The translations under genes and the position numbers were made by a program. From the NCBI RefSeq assembly GCF_014898055.3, contig NW_023602073.1:17531784-17595783 (forward strand): a DNA stretch of 64,000 nt, written 5' to 3'. Shown here in pieces: positions 26,800 to 40,944 of the stretch (within the stretch, counting starts at the first letter, position 1; the number at the start of each line of letters is the position of its first letter). Below the pieces are notes generated by a model. It did not search any database and was not told the DNA's origin. It saw nothing but the letters and a program-made list of their open reading frames with translations. This DNA comes from Talpa occidentalis (taxonomy: Eukaryota; Chordata; Mammalia; Eulipotyphla; Talpidae).

Positions 26800-28320
26800 T
26801 GTTAAAGAGTCCTGTAATACTAAGATTCTTTTTCCGAATTGAAAAAAAAGCGCGCAGTGACGGTTGACAGGCATTTCTGTACTAAGTCCGGCTTCAGAAC
26901 TGGGCACTGCCCCGCAGTTTCACTTGGACGCAGTTTCTGCGCTTCACGCGAATGAGGTAAATGAACGGGGCAGTTTCTTTCCTTAGTTGTGCTACTCTAG
27001 ATTCCTTGCTCTATTGCTTTTGGCTTTTTCGTGATTGATATTCCTCGGTGTCGATTGCTGCCTCCCAGTTCTGTATATTCGCTGTTTTACTTTTATATAC
27101 CCTTGACAGGCCCTACACGCGCCTTCTATAGTTTTTCCCAAAGGCCCCCTTGATTTTTCAGCCACTAAGAGGCCAAAACCCTTACTCTGCACCCCGGTGT
27201 CCTGGCTCACTGTGGAAATACAGCTCTTTGCTGGTAGCTGCCAGAAATTTAGGGGACACCCTTATACTTATGGGCCCAAAGATTAGATTATTACTTGAAG
27301 CTCCTAAGAAGATAATTTTTACCTGGGCCTCTACAGACTCATGAATGGAAATTGTAGGAGTCACGTGTCTTTTGACCTAACAACCTCCATATGTGTATTT
27401 CACTTTTCCTAAATTCTCATTCTATAAAATCGTCGCATGAAATTATTTCTCAAGAAAATATATGAAAACCCTTAGGAAATACGAGGCTTATCCCCAGAAA
27501 TACTCTGTCCTCAGATAGTTAAAAAGGAAGTTTCATGTCTATTCCATATTAAATAGGTCTCCCATGGAACAAAAAGGTTCTTATTTCTGTTTGCTGAAGG
27601 AAAGAGAATTGCTTTAAAACCATACAGATTATTTGGAAAGAGGAAAGTGTTTTCTACGTGGAAGGAGGAATTTTAAGGTTTTTGTGAAAAATTTTAGGAC
27701 TAAATACCAGCAAATTAGTTTCCTGATAGGCCTAACTGCAGAATTGAGACTTTACTATTAATTTTTTTAATGCTGTTTTCCCTCAAGGATCACTAAGGAA
27801 GAAGGATAACTGAGTGGTAAATTTAAAAGAGAGAACACTATAAGTACAAACAGTTTTCTATAGGTAGGTCTTGGAGGTTTTATAGAAAAATTTTTGTTCT
27901 TGGAAGTCTATCAGACACTAATGCTTAGGTGCTGAAAATTGAGTCTGGGTCCATGTACACAAAAGCTTAGCTACCCACATTGAAACTAACTGAATTCTTA
28001 GATATATTTATACTGATGGATAAAGAAGGCATTCAATTTTAGAACATGATTTCCCATTTCCTGTACCTTGAGGTTCAAGCACAATACAGTGTCAAATCTG
28101 TTTCTGTCTCACAGATATGGAACAGGAAAACAAGCAAACAGCTGGCACCGAAAACATGTTATTAAACCCACCAGAATGTTTCTTTGCCTAAAATATACAC
28201 TCAGGAAATATAATCAAATATTAACTTAAAAATGACTGAGCAGGAATTAACTTTCAGTATACTTCTAGCTAAAGAAAGATACTTGATTTTAATATAGTAA
28301 GTCCGGAATATAGTTTTCCT
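26800..28320. other. gene-free spacer
   Basis: No gene or RNA supported. Confidence 0.45.
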
Positions 28321-28329
28321 AAGTACAAA

Positions 28330-28500
28330 TAATCAACATTTATTGAGTTGCAATGTGCTAGAAGTTTCACACATATTCTTCCACAAGGACCCAAAATACA
28401 AGGTAAAATCAATAATTGCCTACCAACATCTATTATATACAGTTAGTCCATTCATACTTTATAGATAAGGAAATTGAAAGTTCTAGATAATAAAGTATAA
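28330..28500 (-). mobile_element. MIR-like ancient SINE
   Basis: aacatttattgag followed by gtgctagaag, then ccattcatactttatagataaggaaattgaaag-type wording, is the reverse-complement pattern of the ancient mammalian MIR family. Strongly diverged. Confidence 0.5.
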
Positions 28501-28851
28501 GGCCAAAACTTTATTCATTGGGCATTACTACTTTAAAAATCAGTGTAAACATCAACCCCTGAGGACTTTCCATATTTCATGGAGAAGCTGTCATAGGAAG
28601 GCTGACATGGACATGTTTATCTTATTTTGTATATGTTAAAAGGAATGAATGGGTTTTGAAATTTTATAAGGTCTTATATAAATGAAGTTTTAATTATAGT
28701 ATAATTACAACTCATTGCACAGAAATATAATCAGTGGGAATCAATAAAAATGTAACATTAACAGATGAATTTAGTCTCTCTGCCCACCATTCAAACAATG
28801 ATTTGATGGTTAAACCATACAACTTTTTCTTTATTTTAAAAGGCATATGTT

Positions 28852-28964
28852 GGGGCCTCCCCTGGTGGCGCAGCAGTTGAGCACTGGGCTGCAAGGCTGC
28901 CCACAGCCTCTGCAGCGCCGGTTCCTTCCCTGGCTGCCAGCGAGGGTCCCACAAAAAAAAAAAA
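28852..28964 (+). mobile_element. head-only tRNA-derived SINE
   Basis: ggggcctcccctggtggcgc starts a tRNA-like head that runs to gagggtcccaca and then directly into an A tail; the usual pyrimidine-rich body is absent. The phrase gcatatgttg flanks both ends as a target-site duplication. The downstream flank is itself duplicated with a 52-bp period (28965-29016, then 29017-29041). Confidence 0.8.
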
Positions 28965-29377
28965 GCATATGTTGAATAGCAATTACTACTATAAATTTTT
29001 TTCTTTATTTTAGAAAGCATATGTTGAATAGGAATTACTACCAGATTGTAATTCACATAAATTATTGAAAGAGGATCACAAATCTGACTTGTCACATCTT
29101 ATATGTACACATATAATATATATATCATATCTTATATGTGTGGGGCCATTAAGGTATATGTCCTTTTCAGGCTTACATGGCTGCCTGTCAGTACACACCT
29201 TGTTAAACAAGCAAATAGTCTCCAACCAGTGCTTTATCTAATGGGCATGATAGCTAAAAATCAATTCAGAAATTACATTTCATTCTTTTTTCCACACTCC
29301 TTCACTGCATCTGCTCACAGGGAAATAAGGATATTTTACATCTGGAGACATTTTTTATTGCAAAAGTTTTATATGCA

Positions 29378-29642
29378 TTTTTTTAAGATTTATTTATTCA
29401 TTTATACAAGAACCAGGGTACAGGTCAGATGCGCGGGAGGGTGAGAGGATTCACCAGACAGAGTGGGGAACAGAACAGGCAGACTGACGAAATACACTGC
29501 TGAGGGGAGCAGCGGGAGAGACAGGAGGTCAGCCACCTCATGTTGAACCCTTGCAGGCAGACCAGGACTGAACCCATGCTGCAGAGTCTATGGTCAGCTT
29601 CACAGTGCCGCGCTCAACCACCTGCGCCACCAGGGGAGGCCC
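29378..29642 (-). mobile_element. tRNA-derived SINE
   Basis: Minus-strand full-length copy with head at 29642 (complement of gcgccaccaggggaggcc) and an A/T-rich tail at 29378-29405. Moderately diverged. Confidence 0.85.
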
Positions 29643-29649
29643 TGAAAGT

Positions 29650-32133
29650 GATGGACCTCATGCATAAGTCAAGTCATGGGAAGGAGAATCAAAACTGGCA
29701 TATTTATTACCCTTGTCTTCCTACAGAGAAAAAAAAAAAAAAAAATGAAGTAACTGAAATTATTTACTATGGTAGATCTGATCCCACTTGTTTGATAGGA
29801 TCTTACGAATCAGCTTCAATTAAAAACACACCTACAATATCTCACTCAAGAGTAGTAAGATACTAGATAGAAGATACTGTACTAGATTAGTGAAAAAAAC
29901 AATTAAAAGGACTAATTCTAGAGTTTAGTTTCAATTAATGGGTGAATACATGCATTATAAATTTTTGTTGATAATAAAAGCATCCAATTAAGAAATGACA
30001 TTAAAACACATTATCAAAGAAACCAGCTTTTAAAATGAGGGAAATGTATTCATGGAAATGACACTTGAAATGGAAAGACTTCTCACACATAGAGAGAAGA
30101 GGAAATTGCAGGTTAACATTGCTGACCCCAGCCCAAGACAAAAAATTTTTTTAGCAACAAGGAAATTTGAGTTGTTAGTGCTATATATTGTGAGAGGAAA
30201 GTATTACTGTGTATAAAGACTACAAAGCTCTCACTTAAACTAAGGGATCTGGGAGACAGTGATCCTTTTCATGAGGCATATAACAGAATTTAGGGCTAGA
30301 GACTGGAGAAATGAGAATTAGGATACAGTTTGGTGAGCAATGGGATCATTTAAGGTATGAGAGAATAAGGAGAGACTGTGACAAGGAAGATGATGTCAGC
30401 AACCCAGAATTTTTTTCATCACCTAATTTACTAATAGGAATAATCAAGGTCTCCATAGTGACAGGAACTCAATCTGCTGCCTTCAGGAGTCAAGCAAACT
30501 AAGTAGAAGGGAGAAAGTAGTGACTTCTGGCTGGTTCTAAAATTTACTTTTGGTGGATCAGCGTAGCATAGGCCTCCTCCAGAATGTTCAGATAGACTTT
30601 TTCCAAGATACTCTGTGCAGGTTTTTCCATCACATGTCACCTTCTTTAGCATATGGAGCTAAGGAAAATAGAGATCCTGTGGGCCACTGCAGACATATTA
30701 CCCAATATCATTCTTTAAAGCGAAAGTAAGTTTGATGATATGTTATATGTTAGATGACCCTAAATCTGTTAGCGTAATATCCAGAATAACCCATGTCTGA
30801 TGAACCTATATAAGCCACAAATATTGTAAAGGGAAAGCATTCAGAAGCAAGCATTTGGCACAGAAAGCCCCTCATTATGTGATTCCTTCCTCACTCCTTG
30901 ATATCCCAGGTCTCATTCCACATTCAGTTTGTCCCATTTACTCCACAATGTCCAAAGCTGAGAAGCAAGCACCCCTTTCTTCTGGTATCTCTCCATGTCT
31001 CTCTTCTGTGTGACTGTCCAAATGTCCTCTCATGTCTCCCCCATACAAAAAGCTTTGTAAACTTTAAGGAACTACAAAGCTGCAATTATTTTGAGCTCTC
31101 TTAGTGAAGGTCACATTCCCACCTAATTCTCAACATTCTCCTCACTCTTCAGCAAAAGTTGAAATCTCTTCCCCATTATGTTTCCCTCTGGATGCAATCT
31201 CTTATTTTGACAAATTATTTTGAATAACTATTGAATAGTTCACATTATAGATCCATTTATCCAGATTGCATCAACCAAGCTATTGTGGGATTGGTCTCTC
31301 AAAAAAGATCTGATAGGCTTTTTCCAGGATGTCCAGAGAAAGCCTTTTCTATTATGTGTCACCCTAGCATGTGGAACTAAGGTCAGTCAAGGCCCTTAGG
31401 GCCTCAGGAAAAACTTACTATTCATAAGAGAAAGAAGATTATCCAGATTCAGGGATATCTCTACTAACAGCCTTGTTATCAGAAAAATCTATGTTAAGGT
31501 AAACATCTAGAGGCAAGATTTTGTCAAATGAAGTGTTCCCCACCCCCCTCCATGTCATGTGAGACCCCTCTCCCCTGCACATCCTAGGCCCCTGAGAACA
31601 GACATAATCCCCAGTTTGTCCCATTTACTTTGGATTTCACTGCACGTAAATTCTCCATACATGTTACTAGACTTGGTCTTTTTCTCCTACTGATCTGATA
31701 TTAATTTATTTGCTCAGTCTCAGAAGAACCAAAGGGGTGGTGGAATTTTTCCTGTGCCCACAACACTTCTCTTAGGTTTTTTGGCTCTCTCTAGAAAGAA
31801 GAAATTACAGAATACAGCTATGAATGGGGAACATTATAGATGATTTTAGAAGAGTTAGAAATAGTCATAGCCTACAACTTTTTTTTAAAGGAAACTTAAA
31901 CTTTTAAATGTAATAAGCTATTAACCAAAGGGGGAGAAGTGCTGTAAACACAAAAGTAAAGAGAAAGCAAAGTTCACTCACGAGGGATTTGTGTCCACTG
32001 AAGATCTGCTCAGGGGCTAATGATTTGTTCTCTGCTGTGGACTCTGGATAGCCTGTAGGAACCTGTAAACAACCTTGTCAAAAAAAATGTTTTAAAATTC
32101 GTACAGCATACAGGAAAAGAAAATTAGTGCCAT
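29650..32133. other. gene-free spacer with old dispersed repeats
   Basis: No gene. Two segments near 30560-30690 and 31290-31420 resemble each other (both carry gactttttccaagat/ctttttccaggat, tgtcacc and catgtggaactaagg-like phrases), so they are likely copies of one unidentified old repeat. Confidence 0.4.
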
Positions 32134-32149
32134 TAAAATATAGTCATCA

Positions 32150-32415
32150 GGCCTCCCTGGTGGTGCAAGGGATTAAGAGGCAACCTATGAAGCTATCCAC
32201 AGCCTCTACAGCACAAGTTCAATCCCCTGACCAGAGAGCTACCCACATGGCACAGCCGACCTCTCCTGACAGCCCGCTGCTCCCCTCAGCAGTGTATTTC
32301 AGTCAATCTGCCTGTTCTGTTCCTGGCTCTGTCTCTGGTGAATCCTCTCACCCCCCACACCTCTGGCCTGTACCCCAGTTATTGTAAATGTCTTTGAAAA
32401 AAAATTAAAAAAAAA
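32150..32415 (+). mobile_element. tRNA-derived SINE with 16-bp target-site duplication
   Basis: Full-length plus-strand copy with a complex A-rich tail. It is bracketed by perfect duplications taaaatatagtcatca at 32134-32149 and 32416-32431, which defines both ends and shows LINE-type retrotransposition. Confidence 0.92.
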
Positions 32416-32431
32416 TAAAATATAGTCATCA

Positions 32432-33360
32432 AAATAAAGAGGAAAAAAATACAACCATCAAAGTAATTCTTTTAAATATAAATAATCTTTCATTAACAAC
32501 ATCCAATAACAAGGTTCAACTGCAGGAGAAATAATGAATGTCAGTTTCAAGGACTCATCAATGGAAACTAGATTTCAAGAAATCAACAAAGTGGTATGAA
32601 TATATCTCATTGTCATTGATGCAAATAGTCACAGGTAATGCAAAGACAAACTGCCTAGACAAATTACTGAAGGAAGTAAATGCTAATTTGCAGTTACTCT
32701 GTGAAAATAAAAATTAATTTCTCCCCATCCAAGTTTATAGCCCCATAATAATCTGAAAAACAGATATGCCAGTACCAAAAAAAAAAAAAAAAAATCGCAG
32801 TTCTGGGGGCAATATGTTAATGGTTTAAAATCCAGGTAAAATCCTGGAGCCCATATTTTTTTGCCCAGCTCTCTGACCAACCATGTTGCCATTACCAACG
32901 ATTTTTCTTCCGTTTTCACCCTCGCAGATCTTTCTCTACACATCACAGATTAGACAACCAGCCCTGGATTTCAGGACAGGACATTCAAAAAGTTGGGGGT
33001 AAGGAATCTAGGGAAGAGAATAAATTATAAACCACTAGTTTTTTTTTTTTAATTACTATCCGTTAGCGTCAGTATGGTAGCTAGGAAAATAGCGCTTTAG
33101 GCAGAATGAAAAGAAGTCTCCACTGATATCATGGGAGGAAAAACCCAAGCTTTTAAGTTTCACAGTATACACAGGTTTAATGTCTCAGTCTAGCTGCTGC
33201 TATGTTTTTTTTCTGAGGCCCATGCAAATACCTCCAGGGGTATTTCCTGATTGACTCTCACAGCCTCTGGAAAGCAACCGAAAGCAAAGTTTACAAAATA
33301 TCCAGAAACTATAATAGCCTCCCCCTCTTCGATCGCCCTGCAATGGAAAATTGTACTCTC
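32432..33360. other. gene-free spacer
   Basis: An A run at 32778-32794 and nothing else I can classify. No TATA, octamer or clustered CCAAT boxes are evident directly before the H2A pseudogene. Confidence 0.45.
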
Positions 33361-33367
33361 CCTTAAC

Positions 33368-33820
<453 letters not shown>

Positions 33821-34019
33821 GAGGGACTGTGGCCACGTGACCCGGTCCTACCCGCACTCCAAGTACCGAGCGCCCGCGCGCGAGGGCGCATCGACGCAGC
33901 CAATCACGCCGGAGGGCGGCAACTCTTGCGGCAATTTAAAAATCAATCTATGATTTTGCCTTATTGTCGACAAGGAAGTAAAATATGTGGTTACGCTCTT
34001 TTGACTGAAATTAGTGGGT

Positions 34020-34035
34020 GGCTCTGAAAAGAGCC
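34020..34035 (-). promoter_or_regulatory. histone mRNA 3' stem-loop (H1 at 34074)
   Basis: Canonical stem-loop on the minus strand, 38 bp past the H1 stop codon. Confidence 0.95.
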
Positions 34036-34073
34036 TTTGAGATTTTCCAGGCAGGACGTCCCGCTGCAACTTT

Positions 34074-34742
34074 TTACTTCCTCTTGGGCGCCGCCTTCTT
34101 GGCCTTGGTAGCTTTAGGCTTGGCAGATTTCGGCTTGGCAGCCTTGGGCTTAGGGGCTTTGGCCTTAGAGGGGCTCTTAGCCGCTTTCTTCGGCTTGGCC
34201 GCTTTTACCTTCTTGGGGCTTTTGGCCACTTTCTTAGCCCCAGCCGCGGCCGCCGGCTTCTTCGCCTTTTTCGGGGTCTTCTTGGCGTTCTTCTTCGGGG
34301 TGGCTGAGCCCGTCGCCTTCTTGGGCTTCTTGGCCGCGCCCGCAGCCTTCTTGGGCTTGGCCGCGCCGCCCGCCTTCTTGGCCTTGGGCTTGGCGTCCCC
34401 GGAGGCCGCCTTCTTGTTGAGCTTGAAGGAGCCCGAGGCGCCGGTGCCCTTGGTCTGCACCAGGGTGCCCTTGCTCACCAGGCTCTTGAGGCCGAGCTTG
34501 ATGCGGCTGTTGTTCTTCTCCACGTCGTAGCCCGCGGCCGCCAGCGCCTTCTTGAGCGCGGCCAGGGACACGCCGCTGCGCTCCTTGGAGGCGGCGACAG
34601 CCTTGGTGATGAGCTCGGACACCGGGGGCCCGGACGCCTTGCGCTTCCCCGCAGCTGCGCCTGCTTTCTTTGCCTTCTTCTTAACAGGTGTCTTCTCTGC
34701 AGGTGCGGGAGCTGCAGGAGCAACTGGGGCCGTCTCCGACAT
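34074..34742 (-). CDS. H1-3: linker histone H1.3-like
   Basis: Encodes 222 residues. The short N-terminal tail ([20 protein letters not shown]) leads into the winged-helix globular domain (about 37-110: [20 protein letters not shown] through [18 protein letters not shown]) that binds the nucleosome dyad. A roughly 110-residue Lys/Ala/Pro tail follows with TPKK, SPKK and SPSK CDK-type sites and ends [20 protein letters not shown] and the TKAKKAAP ending favour H1.3 over H1.2 or H1.4, and its place between a plus-strand H3 and a plus-strand H4 matches human H1-3. It is the only intact linker histone in the window. Confidence 0.95.
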   Translation of the reverse strand: MSETAPVAPAAPAPAEKTPVKKKAKKAGAAAGKRKASGPPVSELITKAVAASKERSGVSLAALKKALAAAGYDVEKNNSRIKLGLKSLVSKGTLVQTKGTGASGSFKLNKKAASGDAKPKAKKAGGAAKPKKAAGAAKKPKKATGSATPKKNAKKTPKKAKKPAAAAGAKKVAKSPKKVKAAKPKKAAKSPSKAKAPKPKAAKPKSAKPKATKAKKAAPKRK

Positions 34743-34820
34743 TTTTCTGCTTTGCCAGGAAAGACAAAAAGTAAGGTTAAACTGTCAGAACCGCATGTCC
34801 CGGGCGCCAGTGACTGGGGG

Positions 34821-34914
34821 TTTATATAGAGAGTAGCTGAGTGATGATTGGTTGCCTGCTCCGTGCGCCGCGCTGCTGAGAAGAGCTCCTCGTCTCTGCT
34901 GCGTGGCTGTGTTT
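34821..34914 (-). promoter_or_regulatory. H1 promoter
   Basis: On the minus strand: the H1-specific aaacaca box (complement of tgtgttt, 34908-34914), a CCAAT box (complement of gattgg near 34845) and a TATA element (complement of tttatatag, 34821-34829) about 80 bp before the ATG. Confidence 0.85.
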
Positions 34915-35149
34915 CTTTCCCCTTAAAAAAGAAGAAAAATATAAGAAATCTGGGCACGAAATAATTAGGGACCTGGGGGAAACGGATCTGAGAGTCTTCA
35001 CGCTTCATTCCTGCCTTATTTGCTATCCCTAGTGTCAAAACCGACACCCTGAGACTTTCCAAACTCCCCCAACTCTCTTTAAAACTTCGGTCAAATTGAG
35101 ACAACTTTCAGATTTTCCTTAAAAATACTATTTCTCTTTGATTCCTATG

Positions 35150-37240
35150 CAAATATTTCTTGCAGGGCTTTATTCTGCACATTCTGATCTTTCAGATTTC
35201 ATCTAAATTAACTCATGTTTAATCAAATATACGAGGAAAATCGGTTTTTTCGTGAGAGCAATAGCACAAACTCTCCTGCAAGTTGTTTGCACCAAGCACT
35301 AGGAATTGGCACTGGGGTAGAAAACTCTTCGCACAAGATGGATAACTATTTTAGAAAAAAATAGAATTTTTAAAAGGTATTTGAGTGACTACCGAGTAAG
35401 CTGGGTTTGATCCCCCTGTTTTGGTGATTGAAACATTTGAGGAAGGATGGGGGTGGGGGCTGAGTCTGCTCCATTCATTTGGTAAATAAACAACTCTAAA
35501 CAGGGTCAGCAACCTTCTCTTACAAAGCAGTATAATAGATTTTTGAGACCTAGAATGGGCATTAGAGATCACCTAATGCATCTACAAAGAAAAAAAATGT
35601 GAATCGTGAAGCAGTGGAATTACAATTCTACATTTTACCAGTTATAAGCTGAAGAACACTGCGAGATCACCTACTCATGCCCCATCTTTCTTAAACTTCT
35701 AAATAACTTAATAACAGAAACCCTACTCCTAAGATTGTTTTCTCTAAATATTTAAATAAAATTTGGCATGTGTTTTCTATATTTAAAATGATAATTAAAA
35801 TACACATGATTTGAATTTTTTCAATACACATTCTAAGTGGGAACACAGAAGATTATTAAAAAGAAAAAATTCTCATTTGAATCACTTTTTGAATTTTCAT
35901 AATTCTCTCTGGATTTTTTATTAACAAAATGTGAACTAATCTGTCACATCCTTAATAAACTGGTTGAACATGTTCACCTAAGGATGTTGAATAAACATTT
36001 CACAGCAAACATGACTGATTTCACTACTCCATATCTACCAGTTTGCAACATGAGAGCTAATGGAATTAGGTAAATATTGGATAATTCAGCACTAAATTAA
36101 TATTATCCACTAAAATTAAGCGCCATATATGTTCAAATAAATATTTATGATCCTCTGCTTCTTATTATCAATGCCCCTATTTCCAACAATCTATGTATTT
36201 GACTTCGATTTAATAGCGATTTGAGAATTTTTTCACATAAATCCAAAAGAGGATAATCAACATTAAAATGTCATCAGGCTATACTTAGCCAATACCATAA
36301 AAATCAATTTGCCAGTTCTTAAAGTCATTTATTGACTAGCACTGACGAAACCAAGACTCTGGGACTTGAGGGCAGGTTATCCTACCAAGAACAAATACCA
36401 TATATATAGAAGTAAGCTTATAAATTTGGGTCTGCAACCTTCTAATTCTCCTGGGGAGGCATTTTTGGAGTGTCTAGAGGAAGGTGCTGCATGTCACCCA
36501 CAATAGCACCATTAGCAATAGCAATGACAGCAAAAATTATATAGGCCACAGTTTTATCTAAACTAAAGATATTAAGTCAGACCTTCAAATGTCTACTATT
36601 TTGGTCCCTGCTGTAACCATATTATAATTTTTTGAATAATTGTTGAAAATATATCCCAAGTTACATATTTTCAATTTAAGATATGTGAAAAGTTCTTGCT
36701 ACAGCATTATGTCGTCATTTCATTCATGCAATTCTCATCAGTCCTGTGGCTATTAGGGTTGCAAGTAAATGTAAACACTTAGGGGCTAAGGGCTATTTCC
36801 TTAATGGATGGCAGGGGACCTCTGTCTTTCCTGGACAGCAATTGCTGAGAATTTCACCTGCAAAGCTCTTTCTACATTTATAGAAGGATGGGGTGCTACA
36901 GAGAGTTCTGTTATTGGCTGTGACCCAGGCTATTATCTTCTCTAACAGCTGCACGAACAAGGTCTTGAATGCTGGGTGACCCAGTTACAGTTAGTTCAGT
37001 GATGGATATCTCACAACCGACTTCATGTTCTGTCAATTGGAATGTTAACCTACTACAAACCATCATAAATGATTGAGATGGAAGTAATGATTACCAGGTC
37101 AATCCACAGGGGCTGCATTTAAGCATTCCAAAATTCAGTGGATTTTCAGAGATTTAAGAAGAAAAGTAACCATGTCGAGTAAATACTAAAAAGGGCAAAA
37201 AAAAAAAAAAAAAACCAATAAAGGCTATTTAGGATAAAGA
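35150..37240. other. gene-free AT-rich spacer
   Basis: No gene, RNA or classifiable repeat. An A run lies at 37198-37214. Confidence 0.45.
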
Positions 37241-37250
37241 AAGGCTATGT

Positions 37251-37450
37251 GTTCAGAAACTTACTGGACTCATAGAAATGTTCTGAATCTATACTGTCAA
37301 ATAGAAAATCTGTACCCACATGTGGTTACTGAGTGATTAAATGTGATTACAGTGACAGAAGAAATTAATTTTAAATTTTATTTCATTTTAATTTATTTAA
37401 ATGAGATTGACAGTTTTATTATTGATTATGTAGGACAGCACAGTCTTAAA
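37251..37450 (+). repeat. dispersed repeat, copy 1 of a close pair
   Basis: About 200 bp around catagaaatgttctgaat, cccacatgtggttactgag and aggacagcacag recur in the same orientation at 37751-37946. The wording resembles an old mammalian interspersed element with an acatgtggct core, but I cannot name it securely. Confidence 0.5.
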
Positions 37451-37750
37451 CATGATTAATCACATGTTTTTATTACATATGAGATGACCTCATCTGAAAT
37501 CACTTGAAACTCACTTTTAAGGACAAATATATCTTCTTTTACATCCTGTGGAAGGAGTGACTACTCTCAAACTTCTGATTTACTTTCACACATCTCTCTC
37601 GCTCTTCCTGTAATATCTGGTACACATGGAAGTTGTCTAATTGCTAATATACTTCAAAAATGCTCAATCCCCTCTTTCAGATATCTACCCTCTCTCTTCC
37701 TCAGTTAGCACTAGAAAAATTTTCAGAAGAGATTGTCCATCAGAGCACAG

Positions 37751-37946
37751 TGCTATAGAACTTACTGTACTGATAGAAATGTTCTGAATATGTGCTGTCA
37801 AACAGGGAACCTCTACCTACATGTGGTTACTGTGAGATTAAATGTGGCTGCAGTGACTGAAGAAAATGATTTTTCATTTTATTTCATTTTAATAACTTTA
37901 AATTAAGTGAAGGTGTGGTTCTAATGTAGGACAGCACAGTTTTAAA
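37751..37946 (+). repeat. dispersed repeat, copy 2 of a close pair
   Basis: Same element as 37251-37450, diverged by roughly 20 percent by eye, which points to two insertions or an old duplication. It ends at aggacagcacagttttaaa directly before a MER5-like segment. Confidence 0.5.
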
Positions 37947-37950
37947 TTAA

Positions 37951-38110
37951 CTCTTCTCAAACTTGAATACACATTCCACCCACCTGGATATCTTGTTAAA
38001 AATAAATATTAAAAAAATGCAATTATCAACTTAGTGTATTTGGGGTAGGGCCTGAATATCTCTAAAGAGATCTCAGGGAGATACTAGTATTGCTTGGTGG
38101 GATATAGCTG
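37951..38110 (+). mobile_element. MER5A-like non-autonomous hAT DNA transposon remnant
   Basis: ttctcaaacttgaatacaca, a central ggggtagggcctgaatat and a lost right end follow the order of the ancient MER5A family. Highly diverged, no open frame expected. Confidence 0.45.
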
Positions 38111-38129
38111 CTCCACTCATCAAAATGAG

Positions 38130-39100
38130 GACAAAACTAAGAATATGTTGGGGCTGATGTCTCACTCTCATTTTCTCTTCCATCTACTAAATTCCAGTTC
38201 TTCAAAAGAACGTCTTTCTAAACCTGGTATTTGTACACCATTCTGGGCATATAGTGGACACTAAATGGTTGAGTGAATGAATCATTTTTACTTGATGCCT
38301 TTTTCAGAAAAGGAGAATATGGAAAAAGACTGTGTCAAAGTTTGCAAGTAACCGGACCTGAGCTGATCGTAAATACCATCGGACTCAATAGATGTTAAGT
38401 ACCAGCACAGAGATTTTTAAAAACCATCTCTGTAGGTACCACAGGTACTCAAAATGAAAGAGGAATAGGAGTGAGTCAACGGCAGTTGTCTGCTAAACAT
38501 ATCAATCACGTGTGTAGAGCACATTGGTCACTAATTTCAGAACTTATCAGCATTAATTCTGTTACTTGTGTTATTAGTCACCGTTATATAACTTCGATAT
38601 TTACAGGGGGTGGGGTGACAAGATCTTAGAGTCCAGAATCAGAGGTTCTCACTTCTAACCCAACAATTTCTGTTATAAAACAGGAAAAGGTCTCCAAACC
38701 TTAGTTTCATTTTTAAAATGCACAGTGCTTTATAATTCTGGAATCAGAGTTGGAAAGTAATTAATATTGACTAACCTTCCTACTTTCCTTTACTAGGAAA
38801 TTGGTAAGTATTGCTGGTACTGTTGGAGTTGTAAAAATTAGTACATATACTTTAAAAGAATCTTCACATCTAAAAATCAATATTATTCTAGGACCGCGCT
38901 CTTGTGTAGACAGGGTAATGTAGTTGCCTTTCTTTTCATAAGTAATAACATTTAGGAGACTTCCACAGTATACGTCGTTTGGGAGAGGCAAGGGGCACAG
39001 CACTAGAGGCCACTGTTGTCCTACAACACCAAAGATCCAGATGGAGTCGCCTTTCCCCGCCCTTCGCCTGCTAGGCAACAGCAGACGCCCGGGCATGTCC
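38130..39100. other. gene-free spacer
   Basis: A short L2- or MIR-like tail (tctgggcatatagtggacac with agtgaatgaatca) lies near 38242-38284. Otherwise nothing is recognised. Confidence 0.4.
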
Positions 39101-39129
39101 ACAGGAGGCGGGGTCAGTGGCCTCGTTCC

Positions 39130-39544
<415 letters not shown>

Positions 39545-39577
39545 ACTGGGAGTTTTATCAACTCTAGCAAACCTAAA

Positions 39578-39593
39578 GGCCCTTCTCAGGGCC
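39578..39593 (+). promoter_or_regulatory. histone mRNA 3' stem-loop (H4 at 39233)
   Basis: ggcccttctcagggcc: loop ucuc instead of uuuc, still within the consensus. It lies 33 bp past the stop. Confidence 0.93.
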
Positions 39594-39609
39594 ACCCACT
39601 TGGTCACAC

Positions 39610-40930
39610 AAAGAGTTGTTAACTGACATGGGTGTTTGCTTTTTATAGGTATATTGCAAGAGTAATGTATCTGGAGCTCCTAAACTGACGGTTACTTGTA
39701 TTTTAGATTTAGCAAAAGGATGGAAAGTTCAGGTTTCAACTCATAGGAATTTATCAAGCTTGTAAATTTTCTCTCAATGCTTTCTTTGCAGCCTGCAGGG
39801 GGCACTTGAGTACCATTGTCTCTAAAGCTAGGCAGCTAAGGCACCTTAGTACAAAGGCAGAAGAAGGTTCTAATCCTACCCTAAATTTGCATTATGTATG
39901 TAAAACCAATACTGGAAATACACACTGGCTTGCCAGGAAGTGTTTCACTGCCTCTTTTACAGTAGTTAATTGCAGTCACCTTTACATCAATTTGGTCATC
40001 CTAGTTAACTGCTAAAGTAGCTATCTCAGTTTTAGATTTTACATCCCTGCTGGCTCTTTCCACATGCGTGTCCCAGCTATCCATGCCTCAATTGCTATAT
40101 CCTCTCCTTAATCAGACTTGTGTGATCTGGAGCCATTCTATCTCAAGTCACTTTCCGTGATTATACCACTTATACACCAGTCAGTAAAAATGTCCCTTGT
40201 CATTTTGGCCAAGTCCAAAGGTGACACTAAGAACTTAATCTCTGCTACACCTGATCCTGTTCATTGCTAGTGTTCATTCTCCTCACACGGTTTTGTGATT
40301 TCCTGGCCTGATCCTACTCTTTCTGATAAACTTTTTGCTTTTTTGTGGGTCCTATCCCTCTGCAGTTCTTTCAGGTGAACACTTGCACTTTTACTACTCG
40401 ATGGCACTGAAGTAGTAGTATGTTGTGACATTACCCAGCTACCCAGAAAAGAACTGGATGTCAACTGAATGGTGAAAGAAGTATATTATCACTCCAAAAT
40501 GTGCTGCTTTGTCAGGATTATTTTGAGCTAAAGGCACTTTATAAAAAATACTGGTATAAGGCACTCTGACCTCCCTTTTCTTCCTAAAAACAGGTGGTAA
40601 CACCTCCATATGAGCAAGTCCTTGACAAACCAGGACAATAATATTCTTATAACCAGAGGCCGGGATTTTGAAACAGAAATCTATGTCAACAACCCTTGTT
40701 TAACTCTTATCCTCAATACATTTCCATCAACTACCCTAGGCACGCCCCATTGCCTCCTTACATTTTCATAATTTATTACTTTGTCCAATTCAGTACACAA
40801 CATTTGGACAGGATCAGGGGAACATTCCCTCATCCCTGTGGGTTCTTCAGAAGCTGGACCAACAAATTAACACCAGAGCTGTCGGTAGAATAAAAAGACC
40901 AAATAACACTGGTACAGAGAATTTAAATTC
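39610..40930. other. gene-free spacer
   Basis: No gene supported. A tRNA-like impression near 39827-39890 was examined and rejected. Confidence 0.45.
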
Positions 40931-40944
40931 TAAAGTCACTGGGG

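Noticed and set aside
39827..39895. tRNA-like wording (aaagctaggcagc and aaggttctaatcctac)
   Set aside because: The T-arm-like phrase is suggestive, but no acceptor stem pairs and no anticodon arm forms; taken as chance or a very decayed fragment.
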